This document shows, piece after piece, positions 9,835 through 18,313 of a stretch of 64,000 nucleotides of DNA. Position 1 is the stretch's first letter; the number at the start of each line of letters is the position of its first letter. Below the pieces are notes generated by a model that was not told the DNA's origin, did no database searches, and saw only the letters and a program-made list of their open reading frames with translations. A program made the position numbers and the translations under genes. The DNA is from Streptococcus australis. GTDB lineage: Bacteria > Bacillota > Bacilli > Lactobacillales > Streptococcaceae. The stretch covers positions 372,001 through 436,000 of the forward strand of contig NZ_LR594040.1 in NCBI RefSeq assembly GCF_901543175.1, written 5' to 3'.

Positions 9835-10362
9835 ATGGCAATTGAAAACTATATGCCAGATTTTGCTGTGGAAGCAGTCTATGATCTGACAGTCCCAAGC
9901 CTGCAGGCGCAGGGAATCAAGGCTGTTTTGGTCGATTTGGACAATACCCTCATTGCTTGGAATAACCCTGATGGAACGCCAGAGATGAAGCAATGGCTAC
10001 ATGACCTTCGTGACGCAGGTATTCGTGTCATCGTGGTCTCAAATAATACCAAAAAACGGGTTCAACGAGCAGTTGAAAAGTTTGGGATTGACTACGTTTA
10101 TTGGGCCTTGAAGCCCTTCACCTTTGGGATTTACCGTGCCATGAAGGAATTCCACTATGAGAAAAATGAAGTGGTCATGGTCGGCGACCAACTCATGACG
10201 GATATTCGTGCAGCGCATCGTGCAGGAATTCGCTCAATCTTGGTCAAACCCTTGGTCCAACACGACTCGATCAAAACACAGATTAACCGAGCTCGCGAGC
10301 GCCGTGTCATGCGAAAAATAACGGAAAAGTACGGACCAATTACATATAAAAAAGGAATTTAA
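9835..10362 (+). CDS. yqeG: YqeG family HAD-IIIA phosphatase
   Basis: The 175-residue HAD-superfamily hydrolase has motif I DLDNTLIAW (about residues 36-44), motif II VVSNN and motif III/IV with GDQLMTDI. The HAD nucleophile is the first Asp of DLDNT. The physiological substrate is unknown to me for the bacterial protein. It stands two bases before yqeH in the conserved Firmicute yqeG-yqeH-(aroE)-yhbY-nadD-yqeK-rsfS order. An AAAGGAG ribosome-binding site precedes the start. Confidence 0.92.
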   Translation: MAIENYMPDFAVEAVYDLTVPSLQAQGIKAVLVDLDNTLIAWNNPDGTPEMKQWLHDLRDAGIRVIVVSNNTKKRVQRAVEKFGIDYVYWALKPFTFGIYRAMKEFHYEKNEVVMVGDQLMTDIRAAHRAGIRSILVKPLVQHDSIKTQINRARERRVMRKITEKYGPITYKKGI

Positions 10363-10364
10363 CT

Positions 10365-11471
10365 ATGGAAGAAATTCTCTGTATTGGTTGTGGAGCAACC
10401 ATTCAGACGACAGATAAGGCTGGTTTTGGATTTACACCCCAGTCAGCACTTGAAAAAGGTTTGGAGACTGGTGAAGTTTATTGCCAACGCTGTTTCCGTC
10501 TCCGCCATTACAATGAAATTACAGATGTTCAGTTGACAGACGATGACTTCCTCAAGCTCTTGCACGAGGTGGGAGACAGTGATGCCTTGGTGGTCAATGT
10601 CATTGATATCTTTGACTTTAATGGCTCTGTCATCCCAGGTTTGCCACGTTTTGTGTCGGGCAATGATGTCCTCTTGGTTGGAAATAAAAAAGATATTCTA
10701 CCTAAGTCCGTAAAGGCTGGCAAGATTAGCCAGTGGCTCATGGAACGTGCCCACGAAGAAGGACTTCGTCCTGTCGATGTCGTCCTAACTTCGGCGCAAA
10801 ATAAACATGCCATCAAGGAAGTCATTGACAAGATTGAACACTACCGCAAGGGCCGTGATGTATACGTAGTTGGGGTGACCAACGTTGGAAAGTCAACCCT
10901 TATCAACGCTATTATCCAAGAAATAACGGGTGATCAGAATGTCATCACGACTTCGCGTTTCCCAGGGACAACCTTGGACAAGATTGAGATTCCGCTTGAC
11001 GACGGATCTTATATCTATGATACGCCGGGGATTATCCATCGCCACCAGATGGCCCACTACTTGACGGCTAAAAACCTCAAGTATGTCAGTCCTAAAAAGG
11101 AAATCAAGCCCAAAACCTATCAACTTAACCCTGAACAAACCCTGTTTCTAGGTGGTTTAGGACGCTTTGACTTCATTGCAGGTGAAAAGCAAGGATTTAC
11201 TGCTTTCTTTGACAATGAACTCAAACTCCACCGTACCAAGCTAGAAGGAGCAACTGCCTTTTACGACAAGCACCTCGGAACTCTCCTCACACCACCAAAT
11301 AGTAAGGAAAAAGAAGATTTTCCAAAACTAGTCCAGCATGTATTTAATATCAAGGACAAGACTGACCTAGTCATCTCAGGACTAGGCTGGATCCGAGTAA
11401 CAGGCACTGCCAAAGTCGCCGTCTGGGCACCAGAAGGCGTCGCCGTCGTCACACGAAAAGCAATAATTTAA
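10365..11471 (+). CDS. yqeH: Ribosome biogenesis GTPase YqeH
   Basis: This circularly permuted GTPase is needed for 30S subunit assembly. An N-terminal zinc finger is seen (CIGCG and YCQRCF, about residues 6-40). The G motifs come in permuted order: NKKD (G4), TSA (G5), then GVTNVGKSTLI (G1), TT (G2) and DTPG (G3). The length of 368 is normal. It begins two bases after the yqeG stop and is translationally linked to it. No aroE is found between yqeH and yhbY; a structured non-coding element fills the gap instead. Confidence 0.96.
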   Translation: MEEILCIGCGATIQTTDKAGFGFTPQSALEKGLETGEVYCQRCFRLRHYNEITDVQLTDDDFLKLLHEVGDSDALVVNVIDIFDFNGSVIPGLPRFVSGNDVLLVGNKKDILPKSVKAGKISQWLMERAHEEGLRPVDVVLTSAQNKHAIKEVIDKIEHYRKGRDVYVVGVTNVGKSTLINAIIQEITGDQNVITTSRFPGTTLDKIEIPLDDGSYIYDTPGIIHRHQMAHYLTAKNLKYVSPKKEIKPKTYQLNPEQTLFLGGLGRFDFIAGEKQGFTAFFDNELKLHRTKLEGATAFYDKHLGTLLTPPNSKEKEDFPKLVQHVFNIKDKTDLVISGLGWIRVTGTAKVAVWAPEGVAVVTRKAII

Positions 11472-11509
11472 AATAAAATCACTGAGCGAACAAAGTGAGC
11501 TCATAAAAA

Positions 11510-11664
11510 GATAGTTATTGCCGCGGTGTGATTGCCAATCTCTTGATTGGCAAGGGGCACAATTGAGACCTAGGCTCAATTGTGAGGTCAGGAAATCCAT
11601 TTTGCAAAGATGAGATCTTTGGAAAATTAGTTCCGACCGTCCCTCACCACCTAAAATAACTATC
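11510..11664. repeat. 155-bp element with terminal inverted repeats and nested hairpins
   Basis: The gap between yqeH and yhbY holds outer arms GATAGTTATT (11510-11519) and AATAACTATC (11655-11664), a second closing stem GGTG/CACC (11525-11528/11545... corrected: 11525-11528 with 11645-11648), and three internal hairpins. Hairpin 1 is TTGCCAATC/GATTGGCAA (11532-11540/11545-11553, 4-nt loop). Hairpin 2 is CACAATTGAG/CTCAATTGTG (11558-11567/11575-11584, 7-nt loop). Hairpin 3 is GGTCAGGAA/TTCCGACC (11586-11594/11631-11638) enclosing CAAAGAT/ATCTTTG (11605-11611/11615-11621). Together they draw a cloverleaf-like fold. It may be a MITE-like insertion, a structured RNA or an intercistronic processing element. 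No ORF is present. Confidence 0.8.
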
Positions 11665-11685
11665 AAAAAACAAGGAAGAAAGATT

Positions 11686-11997
11686 ATGTCATTAACATCA
11701 AAACAACGTGCCTTCCTCAACAGCCAGGCACACACCCTCAAACCCATCATTCAAATTGGAAAAAATGGTCTCAACGACCAAATCAAGACCAGCGTCCGTC
11801 AAGCTCTTGACGCGCGTGAATTGATCAAGGTTACTCTCTTACAAAACACAGATGAAAACATCCACGAAGTAGCTGAAATTTTGGAAGAAGAAATCGGTGT
11901 GGATACAGTCCAAAAAATCGGACGCATCTTGATCTTATTTAAACAATCCAGCAAGAAAGAAAACCGCAAGATTTCCAAGAAAGTCAAAGAAATCTAA
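11686..11997 (+). CDS. yhbY: YhbY-type ribosome assembly RNA-binding protein
   Basis: The 103-residue CRS1-YhbY (CRM) domain protein associates with pre-50S ribosomal subunits. It opens with MSLTSKQRAFLNSQAHTLKP and has the family motifs QIGKNGLND and the GxxG-like loop region. The C-terminus is lysine-rich. An AAGGAAGAAAG ribosome-binding region precedes the ATG. The gene is followed closely by nadD. Confidence 0.95.
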   Translation: MSLTSKQRAFLNSQAHTLKPIIQIGKNGLNDQIKTSVRQALDARELIKVTLLQNTDENIHEVAEILEEEIGVDTVQKIGRILILFKQSSKKENRKISKKVKEI

Positions 11998-12048
11998 GAC
12001 CGAAACTCCAAGAAACTGTTTTTACAGAGAATTAAAGGAGACTAGCCT

Positions 12049-12678
12049 ATGGCAATCGAATTATTGACTCCCTTTACCAAGGTAGAGTTGGAGCCAGAAA
12101 TCAAGGAGAAAAAACGCAAACAAGTTGGGATTTTAGGGGGGAATTTTAACCCCGTTCACCATGCCCATCTTGTTGTGGCGGACCAAGTACGACAACAGTT
12201 AGGACTGGACCAGGTCCTGCTCATGCCTGAATACCAACCCCCTCACGTAGATAAAAAAGAAACCATCCCTGAACACCACCGTCTCAAGATGCTTGAGTTG
12301 GCGATTGAGGGGATTGAAGGACTAGCCATTGAAACTATTGAGCTAGAGCGCAAGGGTATTTCTTACACCTACGACACCATGAAGATTTTGACAGAGCAAC
12401 ATCCAGATACGGATTATTACTTCATCATCGGAGCTGATATGGTGGACTATCTGCCCAAGTGGTACCGAATTGATGAACTGGTTGACATGGTTCAGTTTGT
12501 TGGAGTTCAGCGCCCACGCTACAAGGCAGGGACTTCCTATCCAGTTATCTGGGTGGATGTGCCTCTCATGGACATCTCGTCCAGCATGGTGCGTGACTTC
12601 ATTGCCCAAGGTCGGAAACCCAACTTTCTCCTACCTCAGCCAGTGCTTGACTACATTGAGAAGGAGGGGCTTTACTGA
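12049..12678 (+). CDS. nadD: Nicotinate-nucleotide adenylyltransferase
   Basis: NadD makes deamido-NAD from nicotinate mononucleotide and ATP. After an about 25-residue N-terminal extension usual in streptococci, the nucleotidyltransferase motif [12 protein letters not shown] (the HxGH-like box) appears at about residues 29-40. The closing [10 protein letters not shown] motif (ISSTxIR) is at about residues 177-186. The 209-residue length is normal. The stop codon overlaps the yqeK ATG by one base (TGATG). Confidence 0.96.
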   Translation: MAIELLTPFTKVELEPEIKEKKRKQVGILGGNFNPVHHAHLVVADQVRQQLGLDQVLLMPEYQPPHVDKKETIPEHHRLKMLELAIEGIEGLAIETIELERKGISYTYDTMKILTEQHPDTDYYFIIGADMVDYLPKWYRIDELVDMVQFVGVQRPRYKAGTSYPVIWVDVPLMDISSSMVRDFIAQGRKPNFLLPQPVLDYIEKEGLY

Positions 12679-13271
12679 TGGCCTATCAAGACTATATCAA
12701 CTGCTCCCGTGAGGCTTTGTTGGAAAAAATGGCAGAGCTTCTACCTGAAAAACGCTTAACCCACTGTCTAGGTGTGGAGCGTGCAGCTATAGAGCTAGCG
12801 AAGCGATTCGGAGTCGATGCCGAGAAAGCTGGTCTAGCAGGCCTTCTTCATGATTATGCTAAAAAGTTGTCAGATCAGGAATTTCTGGATTTGATTGACC
12901 GTTACCAGCTAGACCCTGACCTCAAAAACTGGGGCAATAATGTCTGGCATGGCATGGTTGGCATCTACAAGATTCAGGAAGATTTGAATTTGAAAGATTC
13001 TGAGATCCTGCGGGCTATTGAAATCCATACGGTCGGGGCTGACCAGATGAGCGACCTAGACAAGGTTATCTATGTCGCAGACTATATCGAGCATAACCGA
13101 GCATTTCCGGGAGTGGATGTGGCGCGTGAGATTGCAAGTTTATCGCTCAATAAGGCAGTGGCCTACGAAACGGCACGAACTGTGGAGCATTTAGCTCATC
13201 AGGGATTCCCCATCTATCCCCAAACCCTTGAAACCTATAACGCCTTTGTGCACTATTTGAAAGAGGACTAA
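12678..13271 (+). CDS. yqeK: YqeK, symmetrical diadenosine tetraphosphate hydrolase (HD domain)
   Basis: The 197-residue HD-domain protein is of the family shown to split Ap4A into two ADP. The metal site is visible as H-HD-D: TH in [15 protein letters not shown] in LLHDYAKK (about residues 54-61) and the distal D in VADYIEH. It is translationally coupled to nadD by a one-base overlap and abuts rsfS with no gap. Confidence 0.94.
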   Translation: MAYQDYINCSREALLEKMAELLPEKRLTHCLGVERAAIELAKRFGVDAEKAGLAGLLHDYAKKLSDQEFLDLIDRYQLDPDLKNWGNNVWHGMVGIYKIQEDLNLKDSEILRAIEIHTVGADQMSDLDKVIYVADYIEHNRAFPGVDVAREIASLSLNKAVAYETARTVEHLAHQGFPIYPQTLETYNAFVHYLKED

Positions 13272-13625
<354 letters not shown>

Positions 13626-13630
13626 TAGAT

Positions 13631-13660
13631 GAACTCAGTTGCAGTCAACTGGGTTTCTTT
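13631..13660 (+). terminator. Terminator after rsfS
   Basis: ACTCAGTTG and CAACTGGGT pair around a 4-base CAGT loop, followed by a T-rich tract (TTCTTTGCTTATTTT). It ends the yqeG...rsfS transcript. Confidence 0.75.
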
Positions 13661-13700
13661 GCTTATTTTAGAAGAAAATTGATAGAAAGGTAAAGGGCGC

Positions 13701-13811
13701 CGTGTTTGGTTGATGTTGAAACTGAACACGAGCTAAAAGCTGTGAGAAAAAGATAACCTTCCCTTGTATCTGATGATACGGCAGAAAGTTTCCTATTTTC
13801 TCTTAGCTTTT
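13701..13811 (+). other. Structured non-coding leader before the methyltransferase gene
   Basis: Two tandem hairpins lie between the rsfS terminator and the ATG at 13833. The first is CGTGTT/AACACG (13701-13706/13725-13730), with an inner GTT/AAC step. The second is a long one: AAAAGCTGTGAGAAAA (13735-13750) pairs at 14 of 16 positions with TTTTCTCTTAGCTTTT (13796-13811) and encloses GTATC/GATAC (13666... corrected: 13766-13770/13775-13779). It may be a cis-regulatory RNA or a small mobile hairpin element. No T-run follows the long hairpin, so it is not a simple terminator. Confidence 0.55.
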
Positions 13812-13832
13812 AACGCTCTTTGTATATTAATT

Positions 13833-14573
13833 ATGGCGACATATGAAACCTTTGCGGCTGTTTACGATGCTGTGATGGATGATAGTTTATACGATAAATG
13901 GACGGATTTTTCGCTTCGTAATTTGCCTAAGACCAAGGAGAGAAAGAAGCTTTTGGAATTGGCTTGTGGAACAGGTATCCAGTCTGTCCGCTTTTCTCAG
14001 GCTGGTTTTGATGTGACAGGACTTGACTTGAGCGCGGATATGCTGAAAATTGCTGAAAAGAGAGCGACATCAGCTAAGCAAAAGATTGATTTTATTGAAG
14101 GCAATATGTTGAATTTGTCCAAGGCTGGTAAATATGATTTTGTGACTTGCTACTCTGACTCTATCTGCTACATGCAGGATGAGGTGGAGGTAGGAGACGT
14201 CTTTAAGGAAGTATATAATGTCCTCAACGAAGATGGTGTATTTATCTTTGATGTGCATTCGACCTACCAGACAGATGAAGTTTTTCCAGGCTATTCCTAC
14301 CATGAAAATGCAGAAGACTTCGCCATGCTCTGGGATACCTATGAGGACGCAGCACCTCACTCTATCGTGCATGAGTTGACTTTCTTTATCAAGGAGGCCG
14401 ATGGTTCCTTTAGTCGCCACGATGAGGTACACGAGGAGCGTACATACGAAGTCTTGACCTATGATATTTTGCTGGAACAGGCTGGATTCAAGTCCTTCAA
14501 ACTCTATGCGGACTTTGAGGACAAGGAGCCGACAGAAACTAGCACCCGTTGGTTTTTTGTCGCGCAGAAGTAG
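13833..14573 (+). CDS. Class I SAM-dependent methyltransferase, substrate unknown
   Basis: The 246-residue Rossmann-fold methyltransferase has motif I LLELACGTGIQS (about residues 40-51) and the acidic post-I residue in VTGLDLSADML. The family (Methyltransf_25-like) has no assigned substrate here. I chose MATYETFAAVYDAVMDD as the start because conservation begins there; an in-frame ATG at 13764 would add 23 residues encoded inside the hairpin leader. There is no obvious ribosome-binding site in front of 13833, which is odd and may relate to the inserted leader. tmcAL follows 9 bases after the stop. Confidence 0.85.
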   Translation: MATYETFAAVYDAVMDDSLYDKWTDFSLRNLPKTKERKKLLELACGTGIQSVRFSQAGFDVTGLDLSADMLKIAEKRATSAKQKIDFIEGNMLNLSKAGKYDFVTCYSDSICYMQDEVEVGDVFKEVYNVLNEDGVFIFDVHSTYQTDEVFPGYSYHENAEDFAMLWDTYEDAAPHSIVHELTFFIKEADGSFSRHDEVHEERTYEVLTYDILLEQAGFKSFKLYADFEDKEPTETSTRWFFVAQK

Positions 14574-14582
14574 GAGAACATC

Positions 14583-15680
14583 ATGACCATCACAGGTATT
14601 ATCGCGGAGTTCAATCCTTTTCATAATGGGCACAAATACCTGCTTGATCAGGCGAAGGGGCTGAAAATCGTTGCCATGTCAGGGAATTTCATGCAGCGTG
14701 GAGAACCTGCTATCGTGGACAAGTGGACACGGGCTCAGATGGCACTGGAAAATGGAGCGGATCTGGTAGTGGAATTGCCCTTTTCAGTCAGTGTTCAGGC
14801 AGCAGATTTCTTTGGTCAAGGAGCTGTGGATATCTTGGCTCGGTTGGGCATTGATAGGCTGGCTTTTGGAACAGAAGAAGTTCTGGATTATCAAAAAATC
14901 ACTGACTTATTCACAGAGCAAGGTGCTGAGATGGAGAAATTTGTGGATAATCTGCCTGATTCTCTCTCCTATCCTCAGAAAACCCAAGCCATGTGGAAGG
15001 AATTTGCAGGTCTTGATTTTTCGGGTGATACGCCCAATCATGTCCTTGCTTTGGCCTATGCTAAGGCAGTTGCAGGACGAAACATCAAGCTTCATCCAAT
15101 TAAACGTCAAGGCGCAGGTTACCATTCTGTGGACAAAGACGCGGACTTTTCCTCGGCGACAGCCCTCCGTCAGCACCAGAGGGACCAAGATTTCTTAGAA
15201 CGCTTTATGCCTTCTGTTGCCCTCTTTGAGCGGTCCAGTAAGGTGAGCTGGAATGACTATTATCCCTTACTCCGCTATCAAATCTTTTCAAATCCAGACC
15301 TAACCACCATCTATCAGGTCAATCAAGAAATGGCAGTGCGTATCAAGGAAGCTATCAAAACAGCCCAGTCTGTGGAAGAATTGGTCGAGGCGGTTGCGAC
15401 CAAACGTTACACCAAGGCGCGTGTCAGACGCCTCTTGACCTATATCTTGGTGCAGGCTAGAGAAAGTGATCTGCCAGAAGGTATTCATGTTCTCGGTTTT
15501 ACCGAAAAAGGCAGGCAACACCTCAAGTCTCTGAAAGGGCAGGTCTCTCTAGTCAGCCGAATTGGCAAAGAACCTTGGGATGCCATGACCCAAAAAGCAG
15601 ACCAGATTTACCAACTAGGACAGCCAAGTATCGCAGAGCAGAATTTCGGCAGAGTGCCCATTAGAATAGAAACAAACTAA
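14583..15680 (+). CDS. tmcAL: tRNA(Met) cytidine acetate ligase (YlbM/TmcAL)
   Basis: TmcAL uses ATP and acetate to make N4-acetylcytidine at the wobble position of elongator tRNA(Met). The 365-residue protein has the nucleotidyltransferase opening [17 protein letters not shown] with the HNGH box (about residues 13-17) and the family segments [16 protein letters not shown] and a C-terminal helical region. The start follows AGGAGAACATC closely after the methyltransferase stop. Identification is secure. Confidence 0.94.
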   Translation: MTITGIIAEFNPFHNGHKYLLDQAKGLKIVAMSGNFMQRGEPAIVDKWTRAQMALENGADLVVELPFSVSVQAADFFGQGAVDILARLGIDRLAFGTEEVLDYQKITDLFTEQGAEMEKFVDNLPDSLSYPQKTQAMWKEFAGLDFSGDTPNHVLALAYAKAVAGRNIKLHPIKRQGAGYHSVDKDADFSSATALRQHQRDQDFLERFMPSVALFERSSKVSWNDYYPLLRYQIFSNPDLTTIYQVNQEMAVRIKEAIKTAQSVEELVEAVATKRYTKARVRRLLTYILVQARESDLPEGIHVLGFTEKGRQHLKSLKGQVSLVSRIGKEPWDAMTQKADQIYQLGQPSIAEQNFGRVPIRIETN

Positions 15681-15705
15681 GTCTACTGAAAGGTAGGCTT
15701 TTTTA
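15677..15705 (+). terminator. tmcAL terminator, left copy of a direct repeat
   Basis: AGTCTAC and GTAGGCT pair across TGAAAG and are followed by TTTTTT. The same 29-bp block recurs at 16322-16350 with two mismatches, on the other side of yefM-yoeB. Confidence 0.8.
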
Positions 15706-15740
15706 GAAGATTTTCGAATAAATAGATAGAAAAGAAAAAT

Positions 15741-15782
15741 CTTGTACAAGTTCCTGACAATTTCTTTCTTTTTGTGTATAAT
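15741..15782 (+). promoter_or_regulatory. Promoter and putative autoregulatory operator of yefM-yoeB
   Basis: CTGACA (15754-15759), 17-base spacer and TATAAT (15777-15782) form the promoter. A perfect 10-bp palindrome CTTGTACAAG (15741-15750) lies just upstream of the -35 and contains TGTACA, the hexamer bound by YefM-YoeB in E. coli. Autoregulation by the antitoxin-toxin complex is inferred. Confidence 0.65.
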
Positions 15783-15812
15783 AGTGGAAAAGAGGTAAAA
15801 CGAGGTATGGTT

Positions 15813-16067
15813 ATGGAAGCAGTTCTTTACTCAACATTTCGAAATCATTTAAAAGACTACATGAAAAAGGTAAACGATGAATTTGAACCTTTGACGGTGG
15901 TTAATAAAAATCCAGATGAGGACATTGTAGTTCTTTCAAAGAGCGAATGGGACAGTATTCAAGAAACCCTGAGAATCGCTCAGAACAAGGAACTTTCTGA
16001 CAAGGTCTTGCGAGGAATGGCTCAAGTTCGTGCTGGAGGCACTCAGGTACATGTGATTGAGGAGTGA
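15813..16067 (+). CDS. yefM: Antitoxin YefM (Phd/YefM family)
   Basis: The 84-residue antitoxin begins MEAVLYSTFRNHLKDYMKKV and has the family's DNA-binding N-terminal half and a flexible C-terminal tail that neutralises YoeB. The ATG at 15813 is preferred (GAGG 7-8 bases upstream) over 15807 (two residues longer) and over 15774, which would begin upstream of the -10. yoeB begins three bases after its stop. Confidence 0.94.
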   Translation: MEAVLYSTFRNHLKDYMKKVNDEFEPLTVVNKNPDEDIVVLSKSEWDSIQETLRIAQNKELSDKVLRGMAQVRAGGTQVHVIEE

Positions 16068-16070
16068 GAA

Positions 16071-16325
16071 ATGCTGCTCAAATTTACAGAAGATTCCTGG
16101 GCGGATTATTGCTATTGGCAAAACCAAGATAAGAAAACACTAAAAAGAATCAATAAATTAATCAAAGATATTCAACGCGATCCTTTTGTAGGAATGGGGA
16201 AACCAGAGCCACTCAAATATGACTATCAAGGAGCCTGGTCACGGCGCATTGATGCAGAAAATCGCTTGATTTATATGATAGATGGGGATAGCGTGGCTTT
16301 CTTGTCCTTCAAAGATCATTACTAA
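16071..16325 (+). CDS. yoeB: Toxin YoeB (RelE-fold ribosome-dependent mRNA interferase)
   Basis: The 84-residue toxin cleaves mRNA at the ribosomal A site. It has the YoeB hallmarks: an N-terminal FTEDSWADYCYWQ, the GKPEPLKYDYQGAWSRRID segment with the catalytic Glu/Arg, and the C-terminal FLSFKDHY with the terminal His-Tyr. It is intact and directly follows yefM (3-base gap). The stop codon overlaps the right copy of the duplicated terminator. Confidence 0.95.
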   Translation: MLLKFTEDSWADYCYWQNQDKKTLKRINKLIKDIQRDPFVGMGKPEPLKYDYQGAWSRRIDAENRLIYMIDGDSVAFLSFKDHY

Positions 16326-16350
16326 GTCTACTGAAAAGTGGGCTTTTTTA
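16322..16350 (+). terminator. yoeB terminator, right copy of the direct repeat
   Basis: AGTCTACT/AGTGGGCT stem then TTTTTTA. It is 27 of 29 identical to 15677-15705, so the TA module is framed by a direct repeat about 645 bp apart. Confidence 0.8.
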
Positions 16351-16488
16351 TTTTAGAAATTTTAGATAGCAAATTGAAGATAAAGTCTTTGGAAAATGAT
16401 AGACTTCCTAAGTTAAAAAATCAGTGAAAATTTTTAGTATAATAACTAGATTCTTGTCCCTTGAATCCGCTTTATGACTCTTATTTTG

Positions 16489-16497
16489 TGGTATAAT
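16489..16497 (+). promoter_or_regulatory. Extended -10 promoter of the KAP NTPase gene
   Basis: TGGTATAAT (16489-16497), 29 bases before the ATG at 16527, which has an AAAGGGG ribosome-binding site. Confidence 0.6.
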
Positions 16498-16526
16498 CAT
16501 GATAATATAGATTAAAAGGGGTATAT

Positions 16527-18186
16527 ATGAAAAATATAATGACGAGGATTCTTAATTTTTTTCTGAATTTCAAGCCATTGAAATATTTATTGAAAAGGCC
16601 ATCATGGAGTAGTAATGTTAGAGTTGTTGAGTGGTACAAAATATTTATAGCTAGTATGTGGGTACTGTATCTTGCACTTGAGATTGAACAATTTAAACGC
16701 TTTGTTTTACCTATCTATAAATTTGTATCTAATTATAATTTTTTAAAAGATATTATTTCGATTTTGTATGTGAATCGTGTAATAATATTGTTAGCACTGA
16801 CTATACCAACAATACTATTCTGGTTTTTAGACATAATTTTTAAAAAAGTTAATTATAAGAAACTGGACCCAGAGCTATTTCCAGAATATGACTTGGATGA
16901 CTATCCTTATCAAACTCATCTGGTGGAGTTTTTAAATAGTTCAGATTCTATTCATAATGTCTTCTGGTTGGATGGTTCTTGGGGAAGTGGGAAAACATTT
17001 TTTATAAAGACGTTTTTTGAAAATCAAATTTACAAGAAGAAAGAAATCTACTATATTTCCTGCTTTGGGATAAAAACAAGAGAGCAAGCCGAGAAAATAT
17101 TGATCAATGAAATAGAAAAACAATCCATACTTGGAAATTTGGACTTTATTCCACTTGTTGGAGGAGTTTTTAAATGGTTCTTTAAAACAGTTGGAACGGA
17201 TTTGATGAAGCGAGATTCTATCATTATTTTTGATGATTTTGAACGGGTTTCGTATGCAGAAACATCAGATAACCCTTCAGATTATAATGATTTATTGGGT
17301 TATATTGACTATCTTTCTGAGAATAAAAGATTTAAAATTATTGTAATTTTAAATAGTGAGGAAATAAAATCAACAAAGAAAAATCTAATTGATAATAAAT
17401 TTAAGCTAAATCAATATCAAATGGTATCTACAGAAGTGGTCATAAATAACATTTTGGAAAAAAGTAAGTTGAAGAATGATTACCTTGGGCTTATTCTATC
17501 ATTCATTTTTAAAATTTATTATGTAGATATAGATGAAAGAGTTGTACAAGATAAAAATAATAATTCAGGAATAAAAAAACCAAGTTTAAGAGAGTTCCAG
17601 AAGTCATTAGAAGAACTTTCAAATATAACTAATAATAAGAAGAAAGCAGACTACATTATCAATTGGATGAATGGTTGGGAAGAAACTGATAGTATTCTTT
17701 TTTGAATGTTATATGTATCTTAATGGGATAGATAAGTATGACAAGTTATTTGAGTTTGACGGATATTTTCATTTTGAAATGTTAGCAAAGATTGTAGATT
17801 TTAATATTGAGGATCTTATAGCAATTTCATATGGTTTTTCGAACGTAGATGGAAAATTATGTAATAAGAAAAAGGCCTATCTTTCTCAACTTTTATCGTG
17901 TTTATGGAAGATAGGGCTAAGAAATTTATTTTTATCAAAAAAAACTAAGAAGGTATTTTATAGTAACTATAATCATTCTAGTTATGAAATAGAGGAGCGT
18001 CTAGTTGAAATATACTATGATGTTTTAGACAAGAATATAAAAGATGATTATCGAATTAATAACATAGAGAGATTAGAAGATCCAGAATATCAAAACTTTA
18101 TAAAAAAATATCTACCTTTGGAATCAAAAGGGCAAATTACAATTAATCAAATTCCAATAGATAAATTAGTATTAAGTGATAGCTGA
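16527..18186 (+). pseudogene. Membrane KAP-type P-loop NTPase, reading frame split by a +1 shift
   Basis: The first frame (16527-17705, 392 residues) has two membrane helices (about residues 37-52 and 75-95). It also has a Walker A GSWGSGKT (about 150-157) and a Walker B SIIIFDDFERV (about 232-242), the layout of KAP-family P-loop NTPases, some of which act in phage defence. It stops at TGA (17703-17705) right after a run of six T. The continuation (to 18186) lies in the +1 frame from that point: reading GAA instead of TGA gives a protein of about 552 residues with no other stop. One base in T6 decides between full-length and truncated forms. The gene is distinctly AT-rich, suggesting transfer, and it lies between yoeB and rny. 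It may be decayed, phase variable or frameshifted in translation. Confidence 0.75.
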
Positions 18187-18209
18187 ACTAGAAATCTTTT
18201 TGTCCAAAA

Positions 18210-18264
18210 TTCACACAAAACTCTTCAATTTGGGTTTGTGAAAATTGTTTTTTTATGATAGAAT
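18210..18264 (+). promoter_or_regulatory. Hairpin ending the KAP transcript overlapping the rny promoter
   Basis: TTCACACAAA and TTTGTGAA form a bulged stem followed by AATTGTTTTTTT (terminator-like). Within it, TTGTGA (18236-18241), 17 bases, TAGAAT (18259-18264) form the likely rny promoter. Confidence 0.55.
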
Positions 18265-18313
18265 ATTAAAGAATGTATGTCATTCGGATAAACAAATAAA
18301 TTGAGGTAAAAAC

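Noticed and set aside
13764..13832. N-terminal extension of the methyltransferase
   Set aside because: It is encoded inside the hairpin leader and does not resemble the family N-terminus.
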